From NCBI GenBank assembly GCA_944386455.1, contig CALXBC010000023.1:1-37688 (forward strand): a stretch of 37,688 nucleotides of DNA, read 5' to 3'. How positions within the stretch are numbered: position 1 is the first letter of the stretch; every line of letters begins with the position of its first letter. Made by a program: the position numbers and the translations under genes. The notes beneath the pieces were generated by a model that did no database searches, was not told the origin of the DNA, and was given only the letters and a program-made list of their open reading frames with translations. Shown in pieces: positions 23,813-30,759 of this stretch. Source of the stretch: an uncultured Clostridia bacterium (GTDB lineage Bacteria > Bacillota > Clostridia > Oscillospirales > Ruminococcaceae).

Positions 23813-24617
23813 AATGGATATTAAAACCACCCGCCTGCCGCTGTCATCTGCCCACAATACGCGGGACCTTGGCGGCTTTATGACAAAAGACGGAAAAAGA
23901 GTTCGCGCAAACTGTTTGCTCCGCAGCGGCGAGCTTTATAGACTGTCGGAGCAGGACAGCGCACTGCTTTTGTCGCATCATTTGAAAACAGTAATTGATT
24001 TTCGCACAGAAGCGGAACGACGGGAAAAACCAGATACGGTCATCCCAAATGTGCGATATTTGCCCCTTCCGATTCTGGAAGAAAAAACGCTGGGAATCAC
24101 CCGTGAAAAAAGTGCGGGTGGTGTAATCGCGTCTTTTTTTGAGGCGTTGGAGCAGCGGGGACAGTCAGCCGAACAATATATGGTTCAGATGTATCGGAGC
24201 ATTGCCTGTGACAAGTTTGCCCGCAGCCAGTATCGAAGATTTTTTGCGTATCTGCTGGAACAGGAGGAAGGCGCCGTTCTGTGGCATTGCAGTGCGGGAA
24301 AAGACAGGGCCGGCGTTGGAGCCGCACTTGTGCTGACTGCTTTGGGGGTGCCGCGTGATGCTGTAATCTCCGACTATCTGATGACAGGTGTGTTTTTGGC
24401 AGATGATATTGACCGGCTTCTGAAAGGATTGCCGGACAGCATATGCAGGGGCAGAAAAGCGGAGGAAGCCCGCGCCTTGTTCTGTGTAAAGGACAACTAC
24501 ATCAATGCGGTGCTGGAAGAATTGGAAGCAGGACAGGGCATGGATGCCTTTTTAGAAAACGAGATGGGTCTGACACCCGAAAAGCGGGAACGGCTGAAAG
24601 CACGGTATCTGGAATAG
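23805..24617 (+). CDS. Tyrosine-protein phosphatase (dual-specificity-like)
   Basis: The 270-residue protein has the Cx5R phosphatase loop HCSAGKDRAG (Cys162, Arg168 from ATG 23805). It begins with the NTRDLGGFMTKDG and LLRSGELYRLSEQD pattern typical of secreted or cytosolic bacterial tyrosine phosphatases (IphP-like). The partner aspartate may lie in AVLWHCS or nearby. No signal peptide is visible. GGGGGT lies 5 bases before the ATG, inside the end of the NifX-like gene (8-base overlap), so the two are co-translated. The substrate is unknown; roles in phosphotyrosine or phosphoinositide turnover are known for the family. Confidence 0.88.
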   Translation: MPEMDIKTTRLPLSSAHNTRDLGGFMTKDGKRVRANCLLRSGELYRLSEQDSALLLSHHLKTVIDFRTEAERREKPDTVIPNVRYLPLPILEEKTLGITREKSAGGVIASFFEALEQRGQSAEQYMVQMYRSIACDKFARSQYRRFFAYLLEQEEGAVLWHCSAGKDRAGVGAALVLTALGVPRDAVISDYLMTGVFLADDIDRLLKGLPDSICRGRKAEEARALFCVKDNYINAVLEELEAGQGMDAFLENEMGLTPEKRERLKARYLE

Positions 24618-24644
24618 GATTTGTTTTTCAGCAGATAAAAAGTA

Positions 24645-25006
24645 AATCCGCCGTATCCATTTGGTACGACGGCTCAGACTGTCAAAAAACGATAAAAAAT
24701 AAAAAATCGTCACGCAGGCGGACATGCGCCGCCGGTTGCAGCATTAACACACTGAGGTATCTATTGTGTGCTCTGCACAGCACCTTGATGTGGTTGCCGC
24801 TGCTGCGGCAACGCGGCCATGACATACGGCCGCGAACGGAGAGGTGTTATCCAAAAACGATTCGGCGAATCGTTTTTGGATGGAAAAGAGAGGAGTCGGG
24901 GGAAAAACACAGAACAAGGCTTTGCCGCAGTGATTGTGTTTGTCCCTCGAGAGCGTGTCGACTTTTTCGAACGCTCAAGCCGCCGTATCCATTTGGTACG
25001 GCGGCT
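24645..25006. mobile_element. Terminator-targeting insertion, copy 1 (302 bp plus flanking hairpin repeats)
   Basis: A 30-bp hairpin sequence (24645–24674, core GCCGTATCCATTTGGTACG) recurs almost exactly at 24977–25006 (28 of 30 identical); between them lie 302 bp. The left 61 bp and the right 85 bp nearly match copy 2 at 28.9 kb (43 identical bases in a row at the left side, ending GCGCCGCCGG). The middle (24736–24891) is unrelated to copy 2 and holds a perfect 15-bp stem, ATCCAAAAACGATTC / GAATCGTTTTTGGAT (24849–24881). No credible gene is present. The flanking hairpin is the natural terminator of the antiporter operon on the minus strand. This stretch accounts for the gene-free gap 24618–25024. 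Confidence 0.75.
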
Positions 25007-25024
25007 ATTTGTATTGTTATCAGC

Positions 25025-26356
25025 TTAATCCTTGGAACTGCCCGCGTCACTGTCTGGTTTCCCGGCTTCCCCCTGTTCTTTCAGCTGCCGGTTGGCGGTC
25101 AGCAGCTGGTCAGACAGGACATCCAGCTGCTCCCGTTCCGCATAGCGGTCAGCCAGATCGTTTTGTTCCAGCCCGGCGTATGCCGCTTCTCCGCTGCGGG
25201 AATGAAATACCAGCTTCAGCAGAATCGGTGTTAAAATGGAGCAGCCGATCACCATGATAATGACAGGACCGAAAAAGGCCTGCGGCATCAGCCCGTCCGC
25301 CAATCCCTTGTTGGCAACAATTAATGCCACTTCGCCGCGGCACACCATGCCGACGCCGGTTTGAAGGCTTTCCTTCCAGCTGCAGCGGCAGAGCTTGGCA
25401 CCCAGTCCGCAGCCTACTATTTTAGACAGGATTGCTGCAGCCAAAATGGCGAGGGACAGCCACAGCAGCTGCCAGGTCATTTCGGGCAGCACCACCTTGA
25501 TGCCGATGCTGGCAAAAAAGATAGGAGTCAAAAGCAGATACTGAATAGGCTGGAATTTGGATTCAATATATTCTGCTTTTGTGGTATTGGCAATGATAAG
25601 GCCGGCTGCAAAAGCTCCGATAATATCCGCAACGCCGAAAATCTCCTCTGCACAATAAGCAAAAACGAGACAAATAACAAACGCGAGAATGGGGTAGCGA
25701 TGAAGATTTTTTGTCCCTTTTCTGGCAGCATACCAGTTAAGCAGTTTCGGCAGAAAAAGTCCAACGATAACGACCGCAACAAAAAAGAGCACGATCTTGA
25801 GCAGCACCAGCCAGACGTTGACATCGTCTCCGACAAAGCTGGTTACAATAGTCAGGGCAATCAGGCCAAGCACGTCGTCAATGATTGCAGCGGCCAGAAT
25901 GATATTGCCGACTTTGGTTGAGAGCTTGCCGATCTCTTTCAGGGTTTCGACTGTAATGCTTACGGAAGTGGCCGTCAGAATAACGCCGATGAAAACATTT
26001 TTTAAAAAGCCTGCGTCTGCCTGGCCGCGGGTAAATGCCCAGGCTACGGCGGTTCCGGCAATCAGCGGGACAATGACGCCGCAGAGTGCGACCAGAAATC
26101 CGGGCAGGCCGGATTTTTTCAGGTCACGGATGCTTGTGCCCATCCCGGCTGAGAACATAATAACGATGACGCCAAGCTCTGCAAGCTGATTGATAAACTC
26201 TGTTTCATGCAGAATATCCAGCACGGCAGGCCCAAAAATCAATCCCGCAAGCAAAGCACCGACAACCTGCGGCATCTGAATTTTGCTGGTCAGTAATCCA
26301 AGCAGCTTGGTGCTGATCAGAATCAGGGCAAGATCAAATAAAAATTTATACGACAT
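25025..26356 (-). CDS. CPA2-family cation:proton antiporter
   Basis: The 443-residue protein has about 12 membrane helices and the fold of Na+/H+ or K+/H+ antiporters of the CPA2 group (NapA/KefB-like). Marks are IQMPQVVGALLAGLIFGPAV (helix 2), GVIVIMFSAGMGTSIRDLKK, the ion-binding Asp pair in AAIIDDVLGLIALTIV, and MVCRGEVALIVANKGLADGL. The C-terminal 55 residues are cytoplasmic and charged (LADRYAEREQLDVLSDQLLT). AGAAAGGTG precedes the ATG. It lies downstream of two TrkA-type genes on the same strand, which probably gate it or a Trk transporter elsewhere. A terminator hairpin between them suggests partly separate transcription. Ion choice cannot be read from the sequence. Confidence 0.9.
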   Translation of the reverse strand: MSYKFLFDLALILISTKLLGLLTSKIQMPQVVGALLAGLIFGPAVLDILHETEFINQLAELGVIVIMFSAGMGTSIRDLKKSGLPGFLVALCGVIVPLIAGTAVAWAFTRGQADAGFLKNVFIGVILTATSVSITVETLKEIGKLSTKVGNIILAAAIIDDVLGLIALTIVTSFVGDDVNVWLVLLKIVLFFVAVVIVGLFLPKLLNWYAARKGTKNLHRYPILAFVICLVFAYCAEEIFGVADIIGAFAAGLIIANTTKAEYIESKFQPIQYLLLTPIFFASIGIKVVLPEMTWQLLWLSLAILAAAILSKIVGCGLGAKLCRCSWKESLQTGVGMVCRGEVALIVANKGLADGLMPQAFFGPVIIMVIGCSILTPILLKLVFHSRSGEAAYAGLEQNDLADRYAEREQLDVLSDQLLTANRQLKEQGEAGKPDSDAGSSKD

Positions 26357-26408
26357 AACATCACCTTTCTAAAACATCTGTCAGAAGCAATGAAAAGGCC
26401 GGACAAAA

Positions 26409-26433
26409 CCGAAGCCCATCATCTGGACTTCGG
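26409..26433 (-). terminator. Intrinsic terminator between trkA-type gene and antiporter
   Basis: On the minus strand CCGAAG (26433–26428) pairs with CTTCGG (26414–26409), followed by TTTTG. It lies 5 bases after the stop codon of the second TrkA-like gene. It may attenuate transcription into the antiporter gene. Confidence 0.6.
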
Positions 26434-26438
26434 CTGAA

Positions 26439-27113
26439 CTAAATGATGATATGATCCGGCAGCTTTAAAGCGGATTTTAAAGAGGAAAGGGCTTTGCTGG
26501 TTGACAGAACCAGGATTTTATCATGACTGTTAAGCTCTGTGTTTCCTCTTGGAATCAGGGTCCTGCCATTGCGGATGATGGATATGATAATTGCATCATC
26601 CGGGAAGCGGATTTCCGAAAGGGACTTTCCATGCAGCTTATAATTTTCGGGAAGCAGTATTTCACTGATGACAGACTCACCTTCATTGACACTCAGCAGC
26701 TGCTTGATTGCGGAGGTATCCACTTCCCGCTCAATCAGACGGGCAATATTGTCCGTGCTGCTGACAACAATGTCGATTCCCAGCTGCTTCATCACAGAAA
26801 CATTGCGCGGGTTGTTCGCCTTTGCAACGGTCCGTCGCACCTGATATCTCTTTTTTGCGAGCTGGCAGGCGATCAAATTGTTTTCATCCTTGCCGGTGAC
26901 ACTGACAAAAGCGTCACAATGAGATACGTCTGCGCTGTCCAATACTTCTATTGTGGTACCGTCACCACAGATCGTGGGAATTTCCAAATCGTTTGCAACA
27001 TAGGCACAGGTCTGCTCATCCGCATCAATAATCAGCGGACTATGACCGTGCTCCATCAAAGTTTTAGCAAGATAATATCCGACCTTGCCGCCGCCTACGA
27101 CAGCCACTCTCAT
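26439..27113 (-). CDS. TrkA-type NAD-binding K+ transport regulator, second copy
   Basis: The 224-residue protein has an RCK/TrkA-N Rossmann domain (residues 1–120; MRVAVVGGGKVGYYLAKTLM, then ICGDGTTIEVLDSADVSHCD) and a TrkA-C domain (about 140–220; LLPENYKLHGKSLSEIRFPD, IISIIRNGRTLIPRGNTELN). It binds NAD(H) or nucleotides and gates a potassium transporter from the cytoplasm. The first TrkA-like gene ends 22 bases upstream, so the two probably form a pair or hetero-oligomer. No TrkH/KtrB channel gene is in the window; the antiporter next door may be the partner. Confidence 0.9.
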   Translation of the reverse strand: MRVAVVGGGKVGYYLAKTLMEHGHSPLIIDADEQTCAYVANDLEIPTICGDGTTIEVLDSADVSHCDAFVSVTGKDENNLIACQLAKKRYQVRRTVAKANNPRNVSVMKQLGIDIVVSSTDNIARLIEREVDTSAIKQLLSVNEGESVISEILLPENYKLHGKSLSEIRFPDDAIIISIIRNGRTLIPRGNTELNSHDKILVLSTSKALSSLKSALKLPDHIII

Positions 27114-27135
27114 TTTTGCTTCATCCTCCCTGTTT

Positions 27136-27756
27136 TCAGTCCATCAAAGTAGCAGTGATCAGCATTTCACCGGGCTTGACGGTGATGTCGTCCGTGATCG
27201 TCAATACGATTTCGAGATCTTCGCGGATGACTCCGAAAATCTCTTTTTCCATTCGCTCCGAAATTTTTTTGACCCGTTTCCCAGCCATTTCATCGGGAAC
27301 CGGGATCAGGTTGAAGGCAATCGTATGCGCGCCAAAATTGATCGTGCGAATCGTCTGGTTTTCGGTCAGGGCAGAACGAATCGCTCCAACTGTCAAATTG
27401 GTTGGGCAGACCGTATGAAGGCCAAAATGAGAGAACACGTCTTCCCGTCTTGGATCATAGATCCGCGCCAAAACAGAAGGTACATGAAACAATTCCCGTG
27501 CCAGCTGGGAACACATGATATTGACGTTGTCGTCCTGACTGACCGCGGCGACCGCATCACAGCTTTCAATGCCCGCCTTTTTCAACACATCCTGGTCAAT
27601 GGGAACACCGACCGTCGTCATACCGCTGTAATCATCGCTGAGCAGCTCCAGATTTTTTTCATTCCTGTCTATGACCGAAACGTCATGTCCTTCTTCACTA
27701 AGCGTAGATGCGAGCTGGGAACCGACCTTACCGCAGCCGACAATCAGAATATTCAT
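27136..27756 (-). CDS. TrkA-type NAD-binding K+ transport regulator, first copy
   Basis: The 206-residue protein again has TrkA-N (MNILIVGCGKVGSQLASTLS, GVPIDQDVLKKAGIESCDAV) and TrkA-C (FNLIPVPDEMAGKRVKKISE, DDITVKPGEMLITATLMD). It differs clearly from the second copy, so the two are not recent duplicates. The glycine-rich GCGKVG loop binds NAD(H). It is the first gene of the cation unit, with promoter TTTACA–N16–TATAAT on the minus strand. In Clostridia such pairs usually work with a TrkH channel. Confidence 0.9.
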   Translation of the reverse strand: MNILIVGCGKVGSQLASTLSEEGHDVSVIDRNEKNLELLSDDYSGMTTVGVPIDQDVLKKAGIESCDAVAAVSQDDNVNIMCSQLARELFHVPSVLARIYDPRREDVFSHFGLHTVCPTNLTVGAIRSALTENQTIRTINFGAHTIAFNLIPVPDEMAGKRVKKISERMEKEIFGVIREDLEIVLTITDDITVKPGEMLITATLMD

Positions 27757-27848
27757 ATTGCAAAGTCCTTCTTTCCTGCCTGTTCAAAAGATTTCCAAAA
27801 AAGCGCAAAACCGTTCATTAATTTATTGATCCAACGGGTATCACATTT

Positions 27849-27876
27849 ATTATAATACTTTATACCTAAATGTAAA
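27849..27876 (-). promoter_or_regulatory. Sigma-A promoter of the trkA–antiporter unit
   Basis: On the minus strand TTTACA (27876–27871) and a perfect TATAAT (27854–27849) are spaced by 16 bp, about 95 bases upstream of the first TrkA-like gene. Confidence 0.65.
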
Positions 27877-27977
27877 GAGTTTTCTCTCCGGTTTTCTGAA
27901 TTTTCTTTTTTGCATAGTTCTTTTTCCCGTGGTGCATAATGAAATTGTGAGAAATATGCAAGGAAAGGTGTGGTTGG

Positions 27978-28820
27978 ATGAAATGGAAAACGGTTCGTTT
28001 ATTCAGCGTGACGTTTGTTCTGTCCCTGGCAATACTGCTTTCATTTGGCGCAATTATACTGCTGCTGCCACAGCACAGCGGTGAGGCGGCGGCAGTCGAA
28101 TCAACAGCCTCTTATTATCCCAGGCAGGACGATAATCTTTCTGTTCTTGCCATTGGAAAAGAAGATGGAGAAAACAACGCACATTTTTTTACTCTTTTGC
28201 GGTTTGATGCAGAAAAAGGCAGGCTGACACTGACCGGACTGCCGCCCGATACAGAGATCAGCATCGGCACGAAAACCGAAACGCTGAACCGTCACTATCA
28301 GCAGGGCGGCGGCAGCAGCGCCGTACGGGCAGTACGTCAGGCGCTTCGAGTGAGTGTGGATCGTTATGCTGTATTTGACGAGGATGATCTTCTGGTACTC
28401 GCAGACACATTAGGCGGAGTGGAATATCAGCTGGAACAGGATATGGTAAACAGTCAGACTTCGCTTTGTCAAGGACTGCAGACGCTGGATGGGGCGCGTT
28501 TTCGGGACGCCATACTGTTTGATGAGAACTTTGAGTTGGATTTATCCCTGACAAAGGCATTGATTGAGCAGAAAATGCTGTCTCTGACATCAGAAGCAGC
28601 AGACGCGCTGTTTGAAAAAATGACCGGTCTGTTGGACACCAATCTTTCTTATTATGATTATGCCGGCAGAAAGGATGCACTTCAGGCATGGGCTGCAAAG
28701 AAAGATAACGTGCAGATTTTTTTATTGTCAGGAGCATATGATCCTGACAGCGGCATGTATTTGCCGGACCAGACGTCAGTAGAAGAATACCGGACGCAGA
28801 TATATGGTCTGGAGTCATAA
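27978..28820 (+). CDS. LCP-like (LytR-CpsA-Psr) protein without the usual key residues
   Basis: The 280-residue protein has a membrane anchor (residues 8–30, SVTFVLSLAILLSFGAIILL) and an outer domain shaped like the LCP fold: LSVLAIGKEDGENNAHFFTL, RLTLTGLPPDTEISIGTKTE, LNRHYQQGGGSSAVRAVRQA, and VDRYAVFDEDDLLVLADTLG. LCP enzymes attach wall polymers to peptidoglycan and need a conserved Asp (SDT) and Arg (SIPRDT). Here these read AHFF and LPPDTE, so the usual catalytic residues look lost. It may be a regulator or an orphan with other activity. AAGGAAAGGTG precedes the ATG. It ends at a terminator hairpin that carries element copy 2. The family match is moderate. Confidence 0.65.
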   Translation: MKWKTVRLFSVTFVLSLAILLSFGAIILLLPQHSGEAAAVESTASYYPRQDDNLSVLAIGKEDGENNAHFFTLLRFDAEKGRLTLTGLPPDTEISIGTKTETLNRHYQQGGGSSAVRAVRQALRVSVDRYAVFDEDDLLVLADTLGGVEYQLEQDMVNSQTSLCQGLQTLDGARFRDAILFDENFELDLSLTKALIEQKMLSLTSEAADALFEKMTGLLDTNLSYYDYAGRKDALQAWAAKKDNVQIFLLSGAYDPDSGMYLPDQTSVEEYRTQIYGLES

Positions 28821-28833
28821 AAAATACAAATAA

Positions 28834-29120
28834 AATCAGCATCTGCCGCATAGCAGATGCTGATTCAGTCTGGCGAAAAAAGGGTAAAAAATAAAAAATC
28901 GTCACGCAGGCGGACATGCGCCGCCGGAGTGACACTTTGAGAGAAAACCGGCGGTAAGCAGGGGCGAGGCCTCCTGCGGAGCCGGTTTTTGACTGAAAAG
29001 GGGGAGTCGGGGGAAAAACACAGAACAAGGCTTTGCCGCAGTGATTGTGTTTGTCCTTCGAGAGCGTGTCGACTTTTTCGACACGCTCAATCAGCATCTG
29101 CCGCATAGCAGATGCTGATT
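28834..29120. mobile_element. Terminator-targeting insertion, copy 2 (223 bp plus flanking hairpin repeats)
   Basis: The hairpin AATCAGCATCTGC...GCAGATGCTGATT (32 bp) occurs at 28834–28865 and exactly again at 29089–29120; the second is followed by the original downstream DNA. The 223 bp between share their left 62 bp and right 86 bp with copy 1. The right end is a perfect 11-bp stem, GAGCGTGTCGA/TCGACACGCTC (29062–29088). Just inside it, AAACACA...TGTGTTT encloses GGCTTTGCC. The middle (28928–29002) differs from copy 1 and contains AAAACCGGC/GCCGGTTTT (28944–28989) with an inner GCAGG/CCTGC. No credible gene lies within. The flanking hairpin serves as terminator between the LCP-like gene and the convergent minus-strand operon and accounts for the gene-free gap 28821–29156. 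Confidence 0.75.
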
Positions 29121-29156
29121 TGAAGCGAATGAAAACTGCTGTATGCCTTCTGGAAA

Positions 29157-29633
29157 TCAGTTTGCAGCTTTGCCCGGCCGAAGTGCTTTTTTGGTATCGC
29201 GCACCTCGTTCAGGTTTTTGACCAGATTGTTTTCCACTTCCGTCAGCCTTTGCTCTACAAATTCGTTGGTGGCCTTTTTGATCTCCCGCGCCTGCATCTG
29301 CGCCTGGGTCACAATTTCGTTTGCTCTGGCCTGAGCCTGACGGACCAGTTCGTCCTGATCCAGGATTTTTTTGGCGCGTTCTTCCGCCAGCTTTACGGTA
29401 TCCTCGGCCTCTTTTCGCGCAATATAGAGGATGTTTTTCCGGTCGTTGAGCAAATTTTTAGCCTGCTTCAGCTCTGTCGGCAGATTCAGGCGCATATCGC
29501 TGAGCAGCTCCTGAAAGCGTTCGGCGTCAACCACGCATTTTCCGTTGGAAAGCGGAATACGCAGCGCCGCATCCAGAGCGTCCTCCATAACTTCAATGAT
29601 GTTGAGAAGCTCGATATTTCCCTTTTCGTCCAT
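29157..29633 (-). CDS. Coiled-coil protein of unknown function downstream of coaD
   Basis: The 158-residue protein is a long amphipathic helix without signal peptide: LPTELKQAKNLLNDRKNILY, ARKEAEDTVKLAEERAKKIL, ANEIVTQAQMQAREIKKATN, FVEQRLTEVENNLVKNLNEV. It resembles the b-subunit stalk of ATP synthase and DivIVA-like scaffold proteins, and some databases call it ATPase for that reason, but no ATP-binding motif is seen. It follows coaD by 23 bases and is conserved at this place in related Clostridia as far as I recall. It is probably a cytoplasmic scaffold, perhaps of cell division or envelope growth given rodA in the same operon. Confidence 0.8.
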   Translation of the reverse strand: MDEKGNIELLNIIEVMEDALDAALRIPLSNGKCVVDAERFQELLSDMRLNLPTELKQAKNLLNDRKNILYIARKEAEDTVKLAEERAKKILDQDELVRQAQARANEIVTQAQMQAREIKKATNEFVEQRLTEVENNLVKNLNEVRDTKKALRPGKAAN

Positions 29634-29656
29634 GATTAAGCCATCCTTTCTATATT

Positions 29657-30157
29657 TTATTCTTTGATTCCCGGTGTGTATCTGCGCAGCCGCTTTTCAA
29701 TTGCCTCCAGCGCCTGCGGAGGTACAAAATGCGAAATATCCCCGCCAAAGCTGGCGATCTGCTTGACCAGGCTCGAACTCAAATACATATTTTCGCCCTG
29801 GGTGGTGAGAAAAACGGTCTCCGCGCCGTCATAAAGCTTTTTATTGGCAAGCGCCATCTGGAATTCATATTCAAAGTCCGAGACCGCACGCAGTCCTTTG
29901 ACGATTGCACAGGCCTTTTTTTCACGAACATAATCCGCAAGAAGACCGTCAAAATGATCGACTGTTACATTAGGCAGATGAGATACGGATGCGCGTACCA
30001 TATCGCAGCGTTCCTCAGAGGTAAAGCTGTATTTCTTATCGTAATTGACTGAAATCAAAATAATGACCTGGTCAAACAGCTTTGCCGCACGGGTGATAAT
30101 ATCGATGTGCCCTTTTGTGATCGGATCAAAGCTCCCGGGACATACCGCTGTCTTCAT
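29657..30157 (-). CDS. coaD: Phosphopantetheine adenylyltransferase
   Basis: The 166-residue enzyme transfers AMP to 4'-phosphopantetheine, the next-to-last step of coenzyme A synthesis. The nucleotidyltransferase motif is MKTAVCPGSFDPITKGHIDI (TxGH). The family marks RGLRAVSDFEYEFQMALAN and STQGE-like TTQGENMYLSSSLVKQIASF are present. ATG 30157 is chosen because the protein family begins here and AAAGGA lies 10 bases upstream; the longer open frame to 30313 lies inside rsmD. Its start overlaps the rsmD end by 32 bases, the usual rsmD–coaD pair of Firmicutes. Confidence 0.96.
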   Translation of the reverse strand: MKTAVCPGSFDPITKGHIDIITRAAKLFDQVIILISVNYDKKYSFTSEERCDMVRASVSHLPNVTVDHFDGLLADYVREKKACAIVKGLRAVSDFEYEFQMALANKKLYDGAETVFLTTQGENMYLSSSLVKQIASFGGDISHFVPPQALEAIEKRLRRYTPGIKE

Positions 30158-30725
30158 TTGCGTCATTCCTTTCTTGTGCCGCGCTTGCTGTCCTTCGGTA
30201 GACGGACAGCATGATCTTTCCGAATTTATGACGTTTGGCGACCGCATAGCTGCCGCATTCTTCCGGCAGATGCTCATCGGCCGCGTGCTCACAGATAATG
30301 ATACCGCGTGCACTCATTCTTTCCACCAGGGCGGGCAGCACCGCCGGAATCAACTCCTGGTGATAGGGCGGGTCCAGCAGCGCAATGTCAAAGCTGTCTC
30401 TTGTACCGCTTAAAAAAGCGGCAGCATCCGTCCCCACTACACGGGCGGCAGAAAACAGCCCTGTAGATTTCAGGTTGTCTTTGACAACCTCCTGAGCCGT
30501 CCGGCTGCTGTCTGTAAATACACACAGTGCCGCACCACGGCTTAAAGCCTCGATTCCAAGCTGCCCGGAGCCTGCAAACAGGTCAAGCACTTTAGAACCG
30601 GGAATATCGAACTGGATAATACTGAAAATTGCTTCTTTTACACGGTCGGAGGTGGGGCGCACCAATTCGGTGCCATCCACGGTTTTGAGCCGCCTTCCCT
30701 TGGCAGTTCCGGTAATCACTCTCAT
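30126..30725 (-). CDS. rsmD: 16S rRNA (guanine966-N2)-methyltransferase
   Basis: The 199-residue SAM-dependent enzyme methylates G966 of 16S rRNA. It begins MRVITGTAKGRRL, has RPTSDRVKEAIFSII, the SAM-binding loop KVLDLFAGSGQLGIEALSRG and the catalytic DPPY in FDIALLDPPYHQEL. The C-terminal 15 residues (AAQERNDANEDSGMSREL) overlap coaD and are not conserved. ATG 30725 follows GAAAGGTG; the longer frame to 30779 would overlap rodA. It lies 34 bases after rodA. Confidence 0.95.
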   Translation of the reverse strand: MRVITGTAKGRRLKTVDGTELVRPTSDRVKEAIFSIIQFDIPGSKVLDLFAGSGQLGIEALSRGAALCVFTDSSRTAQEVVKDNLKSTGLFSAARVVGTDAAAFLSGTRDSFDIALLDPPYHQELIPAVLPALVERMSARGIIICEHAADEHLPEECGSYAVAKRHKFGKIMLSVYRRTASAAQERNDANEDSGMSREL

Positions 30726-30759
30726 TTCAAGCTGCACCTTTCTGAAGCCTGGCTGGAAC

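Noticed and set aside
24645-25006. CRISPR array from repeated hairpins
   Set aside because: Only two repeats with one 302-bp interval, and the repeat differs at the other site; no cas genes.
24443-25234. Plus-strand open frame of 263 codons through element copy 1
   Set aside because: It overlaps the phosphatase end, the repeat element and the antiporter end; no coding signals.
27085-27855. Plus-strand open frame of 256 codons
   Set aside because: Antisense to the first TrkA-type gene; no domain or start signal.
28258-29106. Minus-strand open frame of 282 codons through element copy 2
   Set aside because: It reads across the repeat element and antisense to the LCP-like gene, with low-complexity, Cys/Pro-rich composition; copy 1 does not keep an equivalent frame in its middle.
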